From an uncultured Halanaerobiales bacterium (GTDB lineage: Bacteria; Bacillota; Halanaerobiia; Halanaerobiales; M55B127): a stretch of DNA of 59,502 nt. Numbering within the stretch: the stretch's first letter is position 1; each line of letters starts with the position of its first letter. Shown piece after piece: positions 1 to 8,636 of this stretch. Made by a program: the position numbers and the translations under genes. The notes under the pieces were generated by a model. The model saw only the letters and a program-made list of their open reading frames with translations, was not told the origin of the DNA and did no database searches. The stretch covers positions 1-59,502 of the forward strand of contig CAJXKY010000011.1 in assembly GCA_913055675.1 (NCBI GenBank). Reading direction: 5' to 3'.

Positions 1-380
1 TCTATATACCAGTCCCAGAAACCAAGCTTAGCTCCTTGTAAGGCCATTTCCAGGGATTCTTTGGTTTCTTTTAACTCTTTTTCGGTCTGCTTTCGTTCGG
101 TAATATCTATTATTAGGCTATCAAACCTTATAATTGTGTCATTTTTACAGATCGGTATAGTAATATCTCTCAGCCATTTTTGCTTATTATTTTTATTTTT
201 TATCCTGTATTCAACATCTACTTTTTCTTTATGATTACATTCTTTTATTTCACTTTTGGCTTTTTTTACTTTAGTTTTGTCTTTTTCTATAATTACTTCC
301 CTTAGCAAGTTGGGATTATCATAAAATTCTTCCTTTTTATAACCAAATATTTCTTCTGTGGCTCCAGTTATATTAATTAA
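1..380 (-). pseudogene. 5'-truncated PAS-domain sensor remnant (runs off window)
   Basis: Read on the minus strand, 380 to 1 is one uninterrupted frame whose translation begins in the middle of a PAS fold (NITGATEEIFGYKKEE), continues through a PAC-type end (DITERKQTEKELKE) and enters what looks like the start of a second PAS domain (ALQGAKLGFWDWYI) at the window edge. An in-frame TAA lies at 383-381, and no start codon or ribosome site precedes the PAS sequence, so the first part of the PAS domain is missing. I infer a sensor gene (histidine kinase, GGDEF or similar) that lost its 5' end, perhaps by deletion or recombination near 380; the output domain lies outside the window. A frameshift rather than a deletion is also possible. 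Confidence 0.6.
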
Positions 381-426
381 TTAGAAAAATAGTGGATCAA
401 AATTAAAAAGTTGAAAGGATTGAACT

Positions 427-1284
427 ATGTTTAATTACAAAGAAATTAAGGGATTAATAGCATTATTACGTCCAGAGCTACCTTTAGCTGCAGGAATATG
501 TGTCATCATGGGTGAAATTATTGCCATTGGTAATATTCCTTCTACAAGAGAATTATTTCTGGGTTTTATATGGGGTTTTTTTCTATCAGGATCTGCAATG
601 ATTTTAAATGATTACTTTGATATTGAAGTCGATAAAATTAATGCTCCTCAGAGACCTTTACCTTCAGGTTTGATTTCTTCAAAAGCGGTTATAGTTTTTA
701 CCACTATTATAACTGTGATAGGGTTGGTTGCTTCATTTTTCATTAATAGATTAGCTGTTTTATTATATATTATTTTTTGGATTATTGGTTTTTTATATAA
801 TTGGAAGTTTAAAGAAAAGGGGTTAGTGGGTAATTTATTTGTAAGCTTATCGGTTTCGATTACAATTGTTTTGGGAAGTATTGTGGTTGACAACCCATTG
901 AATAAAGGTGTTTTAATTTTTAGTATAATGCTTTTTCTTTTTAATCTTGGTGAAGAAATTGCCGCAGATGCAATGGATATAGCTGGTGATAAAAAGAGAA
1001 ATATTAAATCTATTGCAATATTAATTGGTAGAAAAAAGGCTCTTTATATTTCTTTTTCTTTATTTATTATTTTTATATTATTAAGTTTTCTCCCTGTAAT
1101 TTTAGGGTTATTTGGGATTAGTTATTTTATAATTATAACTCTAACAGATATTCTGATATTATTTTGGGGGCTTAATCTCATAAGAAGCCAAACCATAAAA
1201 AAAGGTAAAATGTACATACGTAGGTTATATCTAAGTGGAATTTTCGGTATATTTTTAATTATTATTAGTATGATTATTGTTTAG
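427..1284 (+). CDS. UbiA-family prenyltransferase, integral membrane
   Basis: This 285-residue protein has alternating hydrophobic segments (about eight or nine) and both aspartate-rich motifs of the UbiA superfamily: NDYFDIEVDKINAPQRPLPSG near residues 60-80 and DAMDIAGDKKRNIKS near 177-192. Such enzymes bind a polyprenyl diphosphate through Mg2+ and transfer the chain to an aromatic or other acceptor in the membrane. The close RPLPSG spacing and lack of extra domains resemble the geranylgeranylglyceryl phosphate synthase/chlorophyll synthase-like branch, but the acceptor cannot be read from the sequence. The ATG follows AAAGGA by about 7 nt. No quinone-pathway genes are nearby and it appears monocistronic. 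Family assignment is firm, substrate unknown. Confidence 0.85.
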   Translation: MFNYKEIKGLIALLRPELPLAAGICVIMGEIIAIGNIPSTRELFLGFIWGFFLSGSAMILNDYFDIEVDKINAPQRPLPSGLISSKAVIVFTTIITVIGLVASFFINRLAVLLYIIFWIIGFLYNWKFKEKGLVGNLFVSLSVSITIVLGSIVVDNPLNKGVLIFSIMLFLFNLGEEIAADAMDIAGDKKRNIKSIAILIGRKKALYISFSLFIIFILLSFLPVILGLFGISYFIIITLTDILILFWGLNLIRSQTIKKGKMYIRRLYLSGIFGIFLIIISMIIV

Positions 1285-1589
1285 AAGTATAAAAAGCAAG
1301 TGTTTGAAACCTTAATTACAATACTAATTTATAAATTGTTTGATGAAATATCATTTTGGATTTATGAATATAAAAAGAAGAAGGGTTTCCCTCTTTCTAT
1401 AATTTATAAGGTATTAGATATTTATATCTGATTTTAAGTAAGATTTTAAAATGTTTTGTTGAAAGCAATATACAAATTAACTTAAGTAATTCTATAAGAT
1501 TTACGAAAATTTAAAATCGAACAATTTAGCCTTGTTTATATATTTTAATCGTTGTTATAATAGAGAAAACAAAGAAGGGAATGAGATAT
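1285..1589. other. Intergenic region between UbiA gene and AbrB-like gene
   Basis: About 305 bases without a convincing gene. An imperfect hairpin around 1376-1397 (a purine-rich arm, TTT loop, CCCTCTTTCT arm) could be a weak terminator for the prenyltransferase gene, although two mismatches and the absence of a T-run make this uncertain. Its right end carries the promoter described for the AbrB-like gene. I see no tRNA- or riboswitch-like structure. Confidence 0.4.
1532..1561 (+). promoter_or_regulatory. Sigma-A-type promoter for AbrB-like gene
   Basis: TTGTTT at 1532-1537 and a perfect TATAAT at 1556-1561 are separated by 18 bases. The start codon lies about 29 bases downstream, so a short leader would result. 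Identified by consensus only. Confidence 0.55.
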
Positions 1590-1739
1590 TTGAAAAGAAC
1601 TGGAATTATTTTAGAACTTGATGATAACGGGGGAATAACGATCCCTCTTGAAGTATTAGAAGAGGTCGGAATTGAGTATAATGATTCTGTTGAAATGTTC
1701 ACCAAAGGAGATAATTTACATTTAGCTAAAGAAGAATAG
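1590..1739 (+). CDS. AbrB/SpoVT-like DNA-binding protein, 49 aa
   Basis: A very short gene encoding one swapped-hairpin AbrB N-terminal domain: MKRTGIILELDDNGGITIPL, followed by an EVLEEVGIEYNDSVEMF helix/strand pattern. This matches the usual layout of AbrB domains, in which a (K/R)xTG start is followed by D-x-x-G-x-I-x-I-P. I chose the TTG at 1590 because GAAGGGA (1574-1580) is about 9 bases upstream. The in-frame ATG at 1581 touches that ribosome site and would add three residues. Family members bind AT-rich DNA as dimers or act as antitoxins (MazE type). No toxin gene is adjacent, so a free-standing transcription regulator is more likely. It sits between its own promoter and a terminator hairpin. 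Confidence 0.75.
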   Translation: MKRTGIILELDDNGGITIPLEVLEEVGIEYNDSVEMFTKGDNLHLAKEE

Positions 1740-1789
1740 TTTTTAAAATTGTTATCCAGATTAAAACCACTATATACTAACAAATAAAG

Positions 1790-1824
1790 AAGATTCCTCT
1801 AGCAGATTAGCCAGAGGAATCTTT
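1790..1824. terminator. Convergent-gene terminator hairpin
   Basis: An exact 11-bp inverted repeat (AAGATTCCTCT at 1790-1800, AGAGGAATCTT at 1813-1823) with a 12-nt loop lies between the AbrB-like gene (+) and the SAM-hydrolase-like gene (-). T-rich stretches flank both sides, so it may serve both directions. Confidence 0.7.
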
Positions 1825-1856
1825 ATAATTGAAATAGTCATTCCTTAAAATATAGC

Positions 1857-2774
1857 TTATTCCTCTATTTTCTCAGCTATAAATTTCCAATTAGGTCCGG
1901 AATCTACCCCATAAGTTTCAGCAAAATTATCCCAATTTAATGCTATTGATAGGTTTAATAAACTATTTAGATATAATAATGGTTCTCCTTTTTCTACTCC
2001 CCCAAAACTAGAAACAAAGGGAACGTTCTCTTCATATACTAATTCTTCCTCATTGTAAATTTCTACTTTAAACATGTCTCCATATTCAGGATTTAATTTA
2101 TCAAACATTTTTTTAGGAATGTTTGTCCAAACATTCCCATATTGGATATCTAAGATAGGTATTGTACCTCTAACTATATTACCTTCTCTTTTAGCTTTTT
2201 GATAGTCCAATTTAACAATATCTTTTTCTAATTTGGGGCCTACTTCTTCAAAAGTTATCTTGCCAGAAGCAAGCTTTGCTCCTGTATAGGCGTAAACATC
2301 TCGACCATGAAAAGTATGAGAGGCTTCTGAACCTTCCAAACGATGCTTCGATTCGTCTATTATCCTCACGTCTTCAATCCCCATATTGTCTGCGATTAAG
2401 GTGACTGTTCCATTATCAGGAGTGACAAAATACTGTCCATTTTTGCTTTTTAACACGATTGATTCTCTATCAGTACCTACACCGGGGTCTACCACTGATA
2501 CAAAAACAGTTCCTTCAGGCCAATAATCTGCGGTTTGATTTAACCTATAAGCACCTTCCCAAATATCAAATGGAGTTATCTTGTGGGTTACATCATATAT
2601 GTCAAGATCATCATCTACACCATAGGCTACACCCTTCATTGCTGAAACAGCACCATCTTTTAGTCCAAAATCTGATTGAAGGACTAAGGCATTATCAGCC
2701 AAAGCTAAATTCCCAAAGGTTAAGACTAATAAAACTATCAACACAAATGTAAAATATTTTTTGGAATTTAACAT
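1857..2774 (-). CDS. Exported SAM hydroxide adenosyltransferase-like (DUF62) protein
   Basis: The protein is 305 residues long. Residues 1-26 form a signal peptide (lysines, a VLIVLLVLTF core, cleavage after ALA-DN). The rest is a DUF62/SAM chlorinase-fluorinase superfamily domain: SDFGLKD near 34-40, DPGVGTDR at 96-103 and HTFHGRD at 153-159. D96, R103 and H156 reproduce the Asp-Arg-His triad spacing described for SAM hydroxide adenosyltransferases (hydrolysis of SAM to adenosine and methionine). The known enzymes are cytosolic, so the export signal is unusual, and the real substrate outside the cell is unclear. It is a single gene with its own ribosome site (AAGGGAG before ATG). The family is clear, the activity is inferred. 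Confidence 0.8.
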   Translation of the reverse strand: MLNSKKYFTFVLIVLLVLTFGNLALADNALVLQSDFGLKDGAVSAMKGVAYGVDDDLDIYDVTHKITPFDIWEGAYRLNQTADYWPEGTVFVSVVDPGVGTDRESIVLKSKNGQYFVTPDNGTVTLIADNMGIEDVRIIDESKHRLEGSEASHTFHGRDVYAYTGAKLASGKITFEEVGPKLEKDIVKLDYQKAKREGNIVRGTIPILDIQYGNVWTNIPKKMFDKLNPEYGDMFKVEIYNEEELVYEENVPFVSSFGGVEKGEPLLYLNSLLNLSIALNWDNFAETYGVDSGPNWKFIAEKIEE

Positions 2775-2902
2775 ATAACCACTCCCTTTATGGATTTGTT
2801 TATAAGATTCAGGGTGGAATTAATTGTTCCTTCTTTTTTAAAACAAGACCAATCAATAATAAAGTATTAAGGGATTTTATGTAACATTTTTTGCAAATAA
2901 AA

Positions 2903-2934
2903 AATCCCCTCTTATCAAATGATAAGAGGGGATT
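2903..2934 (-). terminator. Rho-independent terminator of the glgP-SPS-fructokinase operon
   Basis: A perfect 14-bp stem (AATCCCCTCTTATC / GATAAGAGGGGATT) with a 4-nt loop. Read on the minus strand it is followed by TTTTATTTGC, just downstream of the phosphorylase stop codon. Confidence 0.85.
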
Positions 2935-2950
2935 GTTAATTTTAGTTTGT

Positions 2951-4573
2951 TTATTTAATTTTTCTATACATTTTTAGGTAATAGTTTTCTAACATTTTAC
3001 GAGCTGAAAAATCTTCATAGGTACTTTCAATGCTGTTGTTCATCATTTCTTCCCACTGTTCTTTATTTTCATAATATGTGGGAAGTACTTCATTAAATAA
3101 TACTCTATATAACGATTCTAAATCATGTCTATCCTGATTTTCGCCCATATATCCATCACCAAACTGCCAACCGTTCATTCCGTGTTGGCAAGCTTCTGGC
3201 CACCAGCCATCAAGGATACTAAGATTTAATACTCCATTCATAGCAGCTTTCATGCCAGAGGTTCCACTGGCTTCTTTAGGTCTACGAGGATTATTAAGCC
3301 AGACATCAACTCCGCGGGTCATCATTTTAGCAATTTCCATATTATAATCTTCTAGGAAAATTACACTATTAGGAAATTCCTCTGTCATGTTTATTATTCT
3401 CGCTACAAGATCCTTTCCTTTTTCATCTAAGGGATGAGCTTTACCAGAAAAGATTAACTGGATTTTATTATTTTTTAAATATGGTTTAATTACATCCATT
3501 TTCTTAAATATTAAGTCTGCTCTTTTATATGGTGCTGCCCTTCTAGCAAAACCAATTAAAAGTTTGTTTTTATCTAGTTCCACATTAGTTTTATCTTTTA
3601 CATAATTTATTAACTCTGATTTTAATTGTTGATGAATAGGAAGTAATTCATTTCCATCTTCAAAAGCAGAGAAAATTCTAGAATCAACCCATGATTTTCG
3701 ATGGACTCCATTTGTTATAGCTTTAATAGGGGATTTATCTTCAACATGTTCCCACATCTTTCTAGCTGTTACCCCGTGAAGCTGGGCTACTCCATTAGAT
3801 ATTTTAGCTAGTCTTAAGCCCGCAACAGTATTACTGAAGGGGTCATTACCAATTCTTTTCATTTGCTCTTCATTTAAGCCATTATAAGCTCCCATTTTCT
3901 TTAAAAGTGCATGTTCATGTACTTCATTACCTTTTTTTACAGGAGTGTGTGTGGTGAAGACTGTTTTATTGCGAACAGCTTGTAAAGCTTGTTCAAATTC
4001 AAGTCCACTTTCCATTTTTTCTTGTATCATTTCGGTTCCTGCAAAAACAGCATGACCTTCATTATAGTGATAAACATCTATATCTAAGTCAAGTTTTCTG
4101 ATTGCTCTAATTCCACCGATTCCTAGGGCAATTTCTTGAGCAATTCTTTCCTCTTCACCCCAGGCATATAATCTTTTAGTTATCCAATCATATTTTCCGT
4201 TTTCTTCTAGATTTGAATCTAATAAATAAAGTGGATTCATATAATCGGTCTCAAGTTTCCATACTTTTAATTTTATGACTTTTCCTTGAATTTTGACATT
4301 AACCTTAACACCGGTATCTTCTAAATGATTATAAATATAATCATTATTAGGATATTTATCATATGGTCTACCGCTTTCATCAATAAGTTGTTTTGTATAA
4401 CCTTCAAGCCAGAGCATCCCAATACCTATTATAGGGTATTCATATTCTTTAGCTGCTTTTAATATATCTCCAGCTAAAATACCTAAACCTCCGGCATATA
4501 TTCTGAAATTATTATTGATGCCATACTCCATACAGAAATAAGCCACATTCTTTCTTTTTTCTTTGGCTATCAA
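2951..4573 (-). CDS. glgP: Alpha-glucan (glycogen) phosphorylase, short form
   Basis: A GT35-family phosphorylase that releases glucose-1-phosphate from alpha-1,4-glucans. Diagnostic features are YFCMEYGI near the N-terminus, AGGLGILAGD (substrate loop), FTTHTPV, the phosphate/glucan region GFARRAAPYKRADLI and the pyridoxal-phosphate lysine segment EASGTSGMKAAMNG close to the C-terminus. At about 540 residues it is the compact bacterial/archaeal type, much shorter than the 800-residue E. coli form. I prefer the TTG at 4573, about 9 bases after AGGAGA; a TTG at 4594 lies upstream of that ribosome site. It is the last gene of a minus-strand operon behind SPS, with only a short gap, linking glucan breakdown to sucrose synthesis. 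Confidence 0.9.
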   Translation of the reverse strand: MIAKEKRKNVAYFCMEYGINNNFRIYAGGLGILAGDILKAAKEYEYPIIGIGMLWLEGYTKQLIDESGRPYDKYPNNDYIYNHLEDTGVKVNVKIQGKVIKLKVWKLETDYMNPLYLLDSNLEENGKYDWITKRLYAWGEEERIAQEIALGIGGIRAIRKLDLDIDVYHYNEGHAVFAGTEMIQEKMESGLEFEQALQAVRNKTVFTTHTPVKKGNEVHEHALLKKMGAYNGLNEEQMKRIGNDPFSNTVAGLRLAKISNGVAQLHGVTARKMWEHVEDKSPIKAITNGVHRKSWVDSRIFSAFEDGNELLPIHQQLKSELINYVKDKTNVELDKNKLLIGFARRAAPYKRADLIFKKMDVIKPYLKNNKIQLIFSGKAHPLDEKGKDLVARIINMTEEFPNSVIFLEDYNMEIAKMMTRGVDVWLNNPRRPKEASGTSGMKAAMNGVLNLSILDGWWPEACQHGMNGWQFGDGYMGENQDRHDLESLYRVLFNEVLPTYYENKEQWEEMMNNSIESTYEDFSARKMLENYYLKMYRKIK

Positions 4574-4603
4574 ATTGATCACTCTCCTAAACAAATTTTA
4601 ATT

Positions 4604-6091
4604 TTATCTTTTCCAAATTCTTAAAAATCTATCAAGTAATCTCGAATCATTTTTAGTATCTGGTTCTAAGAAATAATTGGGGATATCTAATTTTTCTTGT
4701 TCAGTTTCTTTCTTTAAAAGGGTTTCCATGAATTCTAAATAACTTTTAGCAGTTTGTTCCCATGTGTATTTTTCCATTACTCGTTTTTTACCTTTTTCAT
4801 GGTAATGTTTCCATTTTTTATCGTCAGATAAAACTTCTAGTAGTCCTTTGGCAATTTCTTCGGGTTCCTCGGGATTTACTAATATTCCATATTCTCCAGT
4901 TTTCATAATTTCTACAGGCCCACCATTTTCTGTCACTACAGCAGGTAAACCGGAAGCCATTGCTTCTACAGGTGCAAGGCCAAATGGTTCATAGTAAGAG
5001 GTAAGAGCAAAGACTGATTTTTTACTTGCGAAATATGAATAAGTCTCTGCTAATTGTTTTTGACTTTCCAGAGAAAACATGGTTACTTTATCAGTACAAT
5101 TATTATTATCAAGTATTTTCATAATCTGATCTAATATATTTTTTTCATCTTTATCAGCATTAGAATAATCTTCAAATGGGTTTTTTATCCCTCTTAAAGC
5201 AATTGCTAAATTAGCTTTGTTTTGTAATTCTTCATTTTCGGCAAAAGCTTTAACAAGTCCAATATGGTTTTTCTTTTGATCTAACCTACTTGAAGAAATA
5301 ATTAGAGGTAGATCGATTCTATCTTCTTTGATATCTCTACTGATATAATTTCTAAGTTTTTGTTTCATTTCGTCACTATATTTGCCATTGAATATTTCGG
5401 TATTGACTCCAGGAGATATTACTTTGAATTGTTCATCGTTTTCAGCATTTACTGCATCTTTGTATAGTGAATGAGTATACTGTTCATTTTTTTCTTGTGA
5501 CGTGCTAACAACTATACCATCTGCATGGTTCATTGCAATTCTTTCGGCAATGATTCGTCTATGAAAATTGAATTTTGTATTATATTCTGTAAAATTAACT
5601 TTATTAACATCCAGTTTATCCATTTTTTGTGCCCCAAGAGAATGCCCAGTAAAAGTAAAAGGAATGCCTTTTTTATTTTTTAATAAAACCCCGCTTAATC
5701 CCCCATCGGCATAATGGGTTGTCACAAAATCTGGGAATGATCTCTCGTTTTGATAAAAATCAACAATACCGTCCACGTAATCTTTTATATGGGGCCAAAG
5801 TTCTTCTTTTCTTAAAAATTCATCTCCTCCAAAAGGTATTCTTATAATTCTAACGTTATCACTTTCTGGATAGCGTTCTATTGGATGAGAGAATTCAGGC
5901 CAGTCATCATCTTTAATTTGTCTTGTTATTATATCTACATCGATACCAAGTTTAGCTAAAGCCAGTGAAACTTCTTTAACATAAACTAATTGCCCACCGA
6001 AATCAGGGTGTTCAGTCCAATAACTATCATTTGGATCAAAATTACCTTGTGGATTTAAAAACGCTACATGTTCTATATCAGAACTCTTCAT
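4604..6091 (-). CDS. Sucrose-phosphate synthase (GT4 glycosyltransferase)
   Basis: This 495-residue GT-B enzyme transfers glucose from a nucleotide sugar to fructose-6-phosphate, giving sucrose-6-phosphate. Features seen: AFLNPQGNFDP and DFGGQLVYVKE (acceptor-side loop), TFTGHSLGAQKMDKL, SSSRLDQKKNH (nucleotide/phosphate-binding Arg and Lys) and YEPFGLAPVEAMASGLPAV with the retaining-GT E-x7-E pattern. From memory it is strikingly similar in length and sequence to the structurally characterised Halothermothrix orenii SPS. It has no fused phosphatase domain, and no sucrose-phosphatase gene is seen in the window. The ATG overlaps the upstream fructokinase stop by 4 bases, indicating translational coupling. 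Sucrose may serve as a compatible solute here; that is inference. Confidence 0.9.
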   Translation of the reverse strand: MKSSDIEHVAFLNPQGNFDPNDSYWTEHPDFGGQLVYVKEVSLALAKLGIDVDIITRQIKDDDWPEFSHPIERYPESDNVRIIRIPFGGDEFLRKEELWPHIKDYVDGIVDFYQNERSFPDFVTTHYADGGLSGVLLKNKKGIPFTFTGHSLGAQKMDKLDVNKVNFTEYNTKFNFHRRIIAERIAMNHADGIVVSTSQEKNEQYTHSLYKDAVNAENDEQFKVISPGVNTEIFNGKYSDEMKQKLRNYISRDIKEDRIDLPLIISSSRLDQKKNHIGLVKAFAENEELQNKANLAIALRGIKNPFEDYSNADKDEKNILDQIMKILDNNNCTDKVTMFSLESQKQLAETYSYFASKKSVFALTSYYEPFGLAPVEAMASGLPAVVTENGGPVEIMKTGEYGILVNPEEPEEIAKGLLEVLSDDKKWKHYHEKGKKRVMEKYTWEQTAKSYLEFMETLLKKETEQEKLDIPNYFLEPDTKNDSRLLDRFLRIWKR

Positions 6092-7068
6092 TGTGAAGCC
6101 TCCTGTTCTTCAATATATTTTAAAAGGTATTTTTTGTCAGGAACGGGTGATAAGGCACCTACTCCTCTAATTTTGAAGGCGGCTGCAGCATTACCCAATT
6201 TAACAGCATCTTTAACCTTCCTACCATCAAGAATACCGCTGATAAAGCCAGCCCAAAAAGAATCTCCGGCACCTGTAACATCAACGACCTTTTTTGAATA
6301 AACTTGTAGTCTTAATTCATTGTTACCATCCGATACTAAAACACCATCTTCTCCCATAGTTAATATAACAATGTTTGCTCCAACTTGCAAATATTTGTCG
6401 ATATAATTTTTAGGAGTGTCAGGTCCAAATAAATATTCGGCGTCATCTAATGACGGTTTGATAAAATCTGCTTTAGAAATTATTTCTTTGACTATTTTTT
6501 TTCCATCATCTTCTTTAGGCCATAAAACAGGGCGATAACAAGGGTCAAAGGCTAATAATTTTTGCTCATCCTCATTAATCATTTCAAGAACTTTCAAAGC
6601 GGTTTCCCGAGACGGGTTTTGTGATAGTATAAAGGTGGTTAAATAGACTATCTTAGTTTTATTTATAATTTTTTTTACATCATTATTAAAATTAATATGT
6701 TTATCAGCATCACGATATGCTAACCAGGCCGGTGTTTTACTGGTTTTATTTACAAATACTAATGGGGTTTTTCGTTTTTGGTCTATTTGAATAGTTTCGG
6801 TATTTACGTTTTCACGCTGTAATACATTTAATAAAAAATCTCCAAAAGGATCTTTCCCGATTCTAGTAAGTATTCTTGTATTAGCACCTAATCTTTTGGA
6901 ATTAACAGCCACATTTCCCGCTGAACCACCAAAAAATTTTGAAAATTGTTCTGCTTCTGATAACAAAGCTTCTTCTTCATTGGTTATCAAATCAACGAGT
7001 AGTTCTCCAAAACTAATTAGATCTATATCAGTATCTTTAAATCTATATCTAGAATCCAGATAAGACAT
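6088..7068 (-). CDS. PfkB-family sugar kinase, probable fructokinase
   Basis: This 326-residue ribokinase-like kinase carries both PfkB signatures: the sugar-binding GGSAGNVAVN motif near residue 47 and the ATP/anion-hole motif DVTGAGDSFWAGF, whose Asp is the catalytic base, near residue 265. It heads an operon with sucrose-phosphate synthase (ATGA overlap), so phosphorylation of fructose to the fructose-6-phosphate used by SPS is the likely role. Halothermothrix orenii is known to have a fructokinase of this family. The ATG at 7068 is preferred because GAGGTG lies 6 bases upstream; the GTG at 7077 falls inside that ribosome site. Another hexose or nucleoside cannot be excluded from sequence alone. 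Confidence 0.85.
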   Translation of the reverse strand: MSYLDSRYRFKDTDIDLISFGELLVDLITNEEEALLSEAEQFSKFFGGSAGNVAVNSKRLGANTRILTRIGKDPFGDFLLNVLQRENVNTETIQIDQKRKTPLVFVNKTSKTPAWLAYRDADKHINFNNDVKKIINKTKIVYLTTFILSQNPSRETALKVLEMINEDEQKLLAFDPCYRPVLWPKEDDGKKIVKEIISKADFIKPSLDDAEYLFGPDTPKNYIDKYLQVGANIVILTMGEDGVLVSDGNNELRLQVYSKKVVDVTGAGDSFWAGFISGILDGRKVKDAVKLGNAAAAFKIRGVGALSPVPDKKYLLKYIEEQEASQ

Positions 7069-7198
7069 TTTCTTCACCTCTTTAACCTTCTTTATTGATT
7101 ATTCTATAAAAATATTTAATTACCTGCTTGAAGGGAAAAGTATAGTTTTATAGAAGTATAAAATATGAGTAAGTAGGTCAGAGAAATGGGGGTTTAAA

Positions 7199-8605
7199 AT
7201 GAATTTCAATCTGAAAGAAGAGATGAAAATCATTTTAATATATATATTATTAGGAATCACGTGGATATATTTTTCTGATAAAGTTTTAGTATATTTATTT
7301 ACTAAAGAATCCATAATTACCAGCATTCAAACATATAAAGGAATTATATATGTATTATTAACCGGATTAATATTTTACTTATTATTAAAAAAATATTTTA
7401 CACAATTAAGAGAAACTAAAAAAGAACTAAAACAAAAAAATAAAAAGTTAAATATATATACCAATCAACTTAAAAAGGGTAATGAGGTATTAAAAGATTC
7501 TTACCAAACACTTTATGAACAGACAGAAGATTTGAAAATTATGATTGATTTTATTAACAACATTAATAGAGATACTTTTACAGATGTTGATAAATTTTTA
7601 TCTATATTATTGAGAACCGCCCATAAATTAGTTCCTAAAAGTGACTATGGTAGTATCTATAGGATTCGTAAAGAGAAGGTTCAATATGTTGATGCTGTCG
7701 GTCATAATCTAGAAAAGCTAAAAAAACTTGATTTAAATAAAGAAGTCTTTAATATACACAAACAAAAACCTAAAATAATCAATAATCTTTTATCCAAAGA
7801 AAATAATGATTTAACAAGGAAACAACATGAAAAGCTTAAGGATGCTTCTGAAAATATAAGACAATCTTTAACTTTTTCTTTAGTGGTGGATGATCAAATG
7901 TTAGCTGGTATTTCTTTGGACATAGAAGAAAATAATGAGGCGAATTTTAATGAAGACGATATAGATACATTAGAAGCCTTTAGAAATCTTGCTGAATCTT
8001 TTTATACCTTTCAAAGGTATAATAAATTGCAGGGTGAGTTTCAACGTGATATAATCTTATCAATGATTAAGTTTTTAGAGATTCATGATAAATATACTGG
8101 AGGACATTCCGAAGAAGTTGCTGAACTCTCGCGTGAAATAGCTAAGAAAATGAACTTGAATCAAAAAGAAATTCAGTATGCCTATTGGACTGGTTTAGTA
8201 CATGATATTGGTAAATTAATCATTCCTAGAGTTACTTTAAATAAACAAGAGGAGATTACTGAAGAAGAATATAGTTTAATAAAAAAACATCCTCTTTGGG
8301 CATATGAATCACTTTCACAATCCAAAAGATTAAATGAGATAGCCGAATTTGTTTTATATCATCATGAGAAATGGGATGGTAGTGGTTATCCAGAGGGGTT
8401 AAAAGGAGAAGAGATACCATTAATTTCAAGAATAATTTCGGTAGCAGATGCTTATTCAGCAATGACTTCAGATCGCGCATATCGTGATGCATTATCAAGA
8501 GATGATGCATTGAAAGAATTAAGAAAAAATTCGGGTAAACAATTTGATCCCGAAATAGTAGATATATTTATTGGAATTATTGAGAGTATGGATAAAGTAG
8601 TATAA
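7199..8605 (+). CDS. Membrane GAF-HD-GYP protein, probable c-di-GMP phosphodiesterase
   Basis: Residue layout: two membrane helices (about 9-28 and 46-66), a coiled coil (about 68-110), a GAF domain (about 115-275) and an HD-GYP domain (about 285-465). The catalytic HD is at 335-336 (HDIGK), H389 lies in YHHEKWDG, and the GYP tripeptide is at 396-398, so all core metal and signature residues look intact. HD-GYP enzymes open c-di-GMP to pGpG or GMP. The GAF plus HD-GYP half is clearly paralogous to that of the protein at 24428-26455. It is transcribed divergently from the fructokinase operon and lies 31 bases ahead of pullulanase, so it may be co-transcribed with a glucan enzyme. The signal sensed is unknown. 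Confidence 0.85.
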   Translation: MNFNLKEEMKIILIYILLGITWIYFSDKVLVYLFTKESIITSIQTYKGIIYVLLTGLIFYLLLKKYFTQLRETKKELKQKNKKLNIYTNQLKKGNEVLKDSYQTLYEQTEDLKIMIDFINNINRDTFTDVDKFLSILLRTAHKLVPKSDYGSIYRIRKEKVQYVDAVGHNLEKLKKLDLNKEVFNIHKQKPKIINNLLSKENNDLTRKQHEKLKDASENIRQSLTFSLVVDDQMLAGISLDIEENNEANFNEDDIDTLEAFRNLAESFYTFQRYNKLQGEFQRDIILSMIKFLEIHDKYTGGHSEEVAELSREIAKKMNLNQKEIQYAYWTGLVHDIGKLIIPRVTLNKQEEITEEEYSLIKKHPLWAYESLSQSKRLNEIAEFVLYHHEKWDGSGYPEGLKGEEIPLISRIISVADAYSAMTSDRAYRDALSRDDALKELRKNSGKQFDPEIVDIFIGIIESMDKVV

Positions 8606-8636
8606 CAAACAATATTTATTCAAAAGGGGTATCATA

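Noticed and set aside
1376..1397. Hairpin after the prenyltransferase gene as a terminator
   Set aside because: The arms have two mismatches and no T-run follows; kept only as a remark in the intergenic entry.
1526..1783. Minus-strand open frame of 85 codons opposite the AbrB-like gene
   Set aside because: It covers the promoter, coding region and flank of a plus-strand gene with a clear domain, has no ribosome site, and its peptide has no recognisable features.
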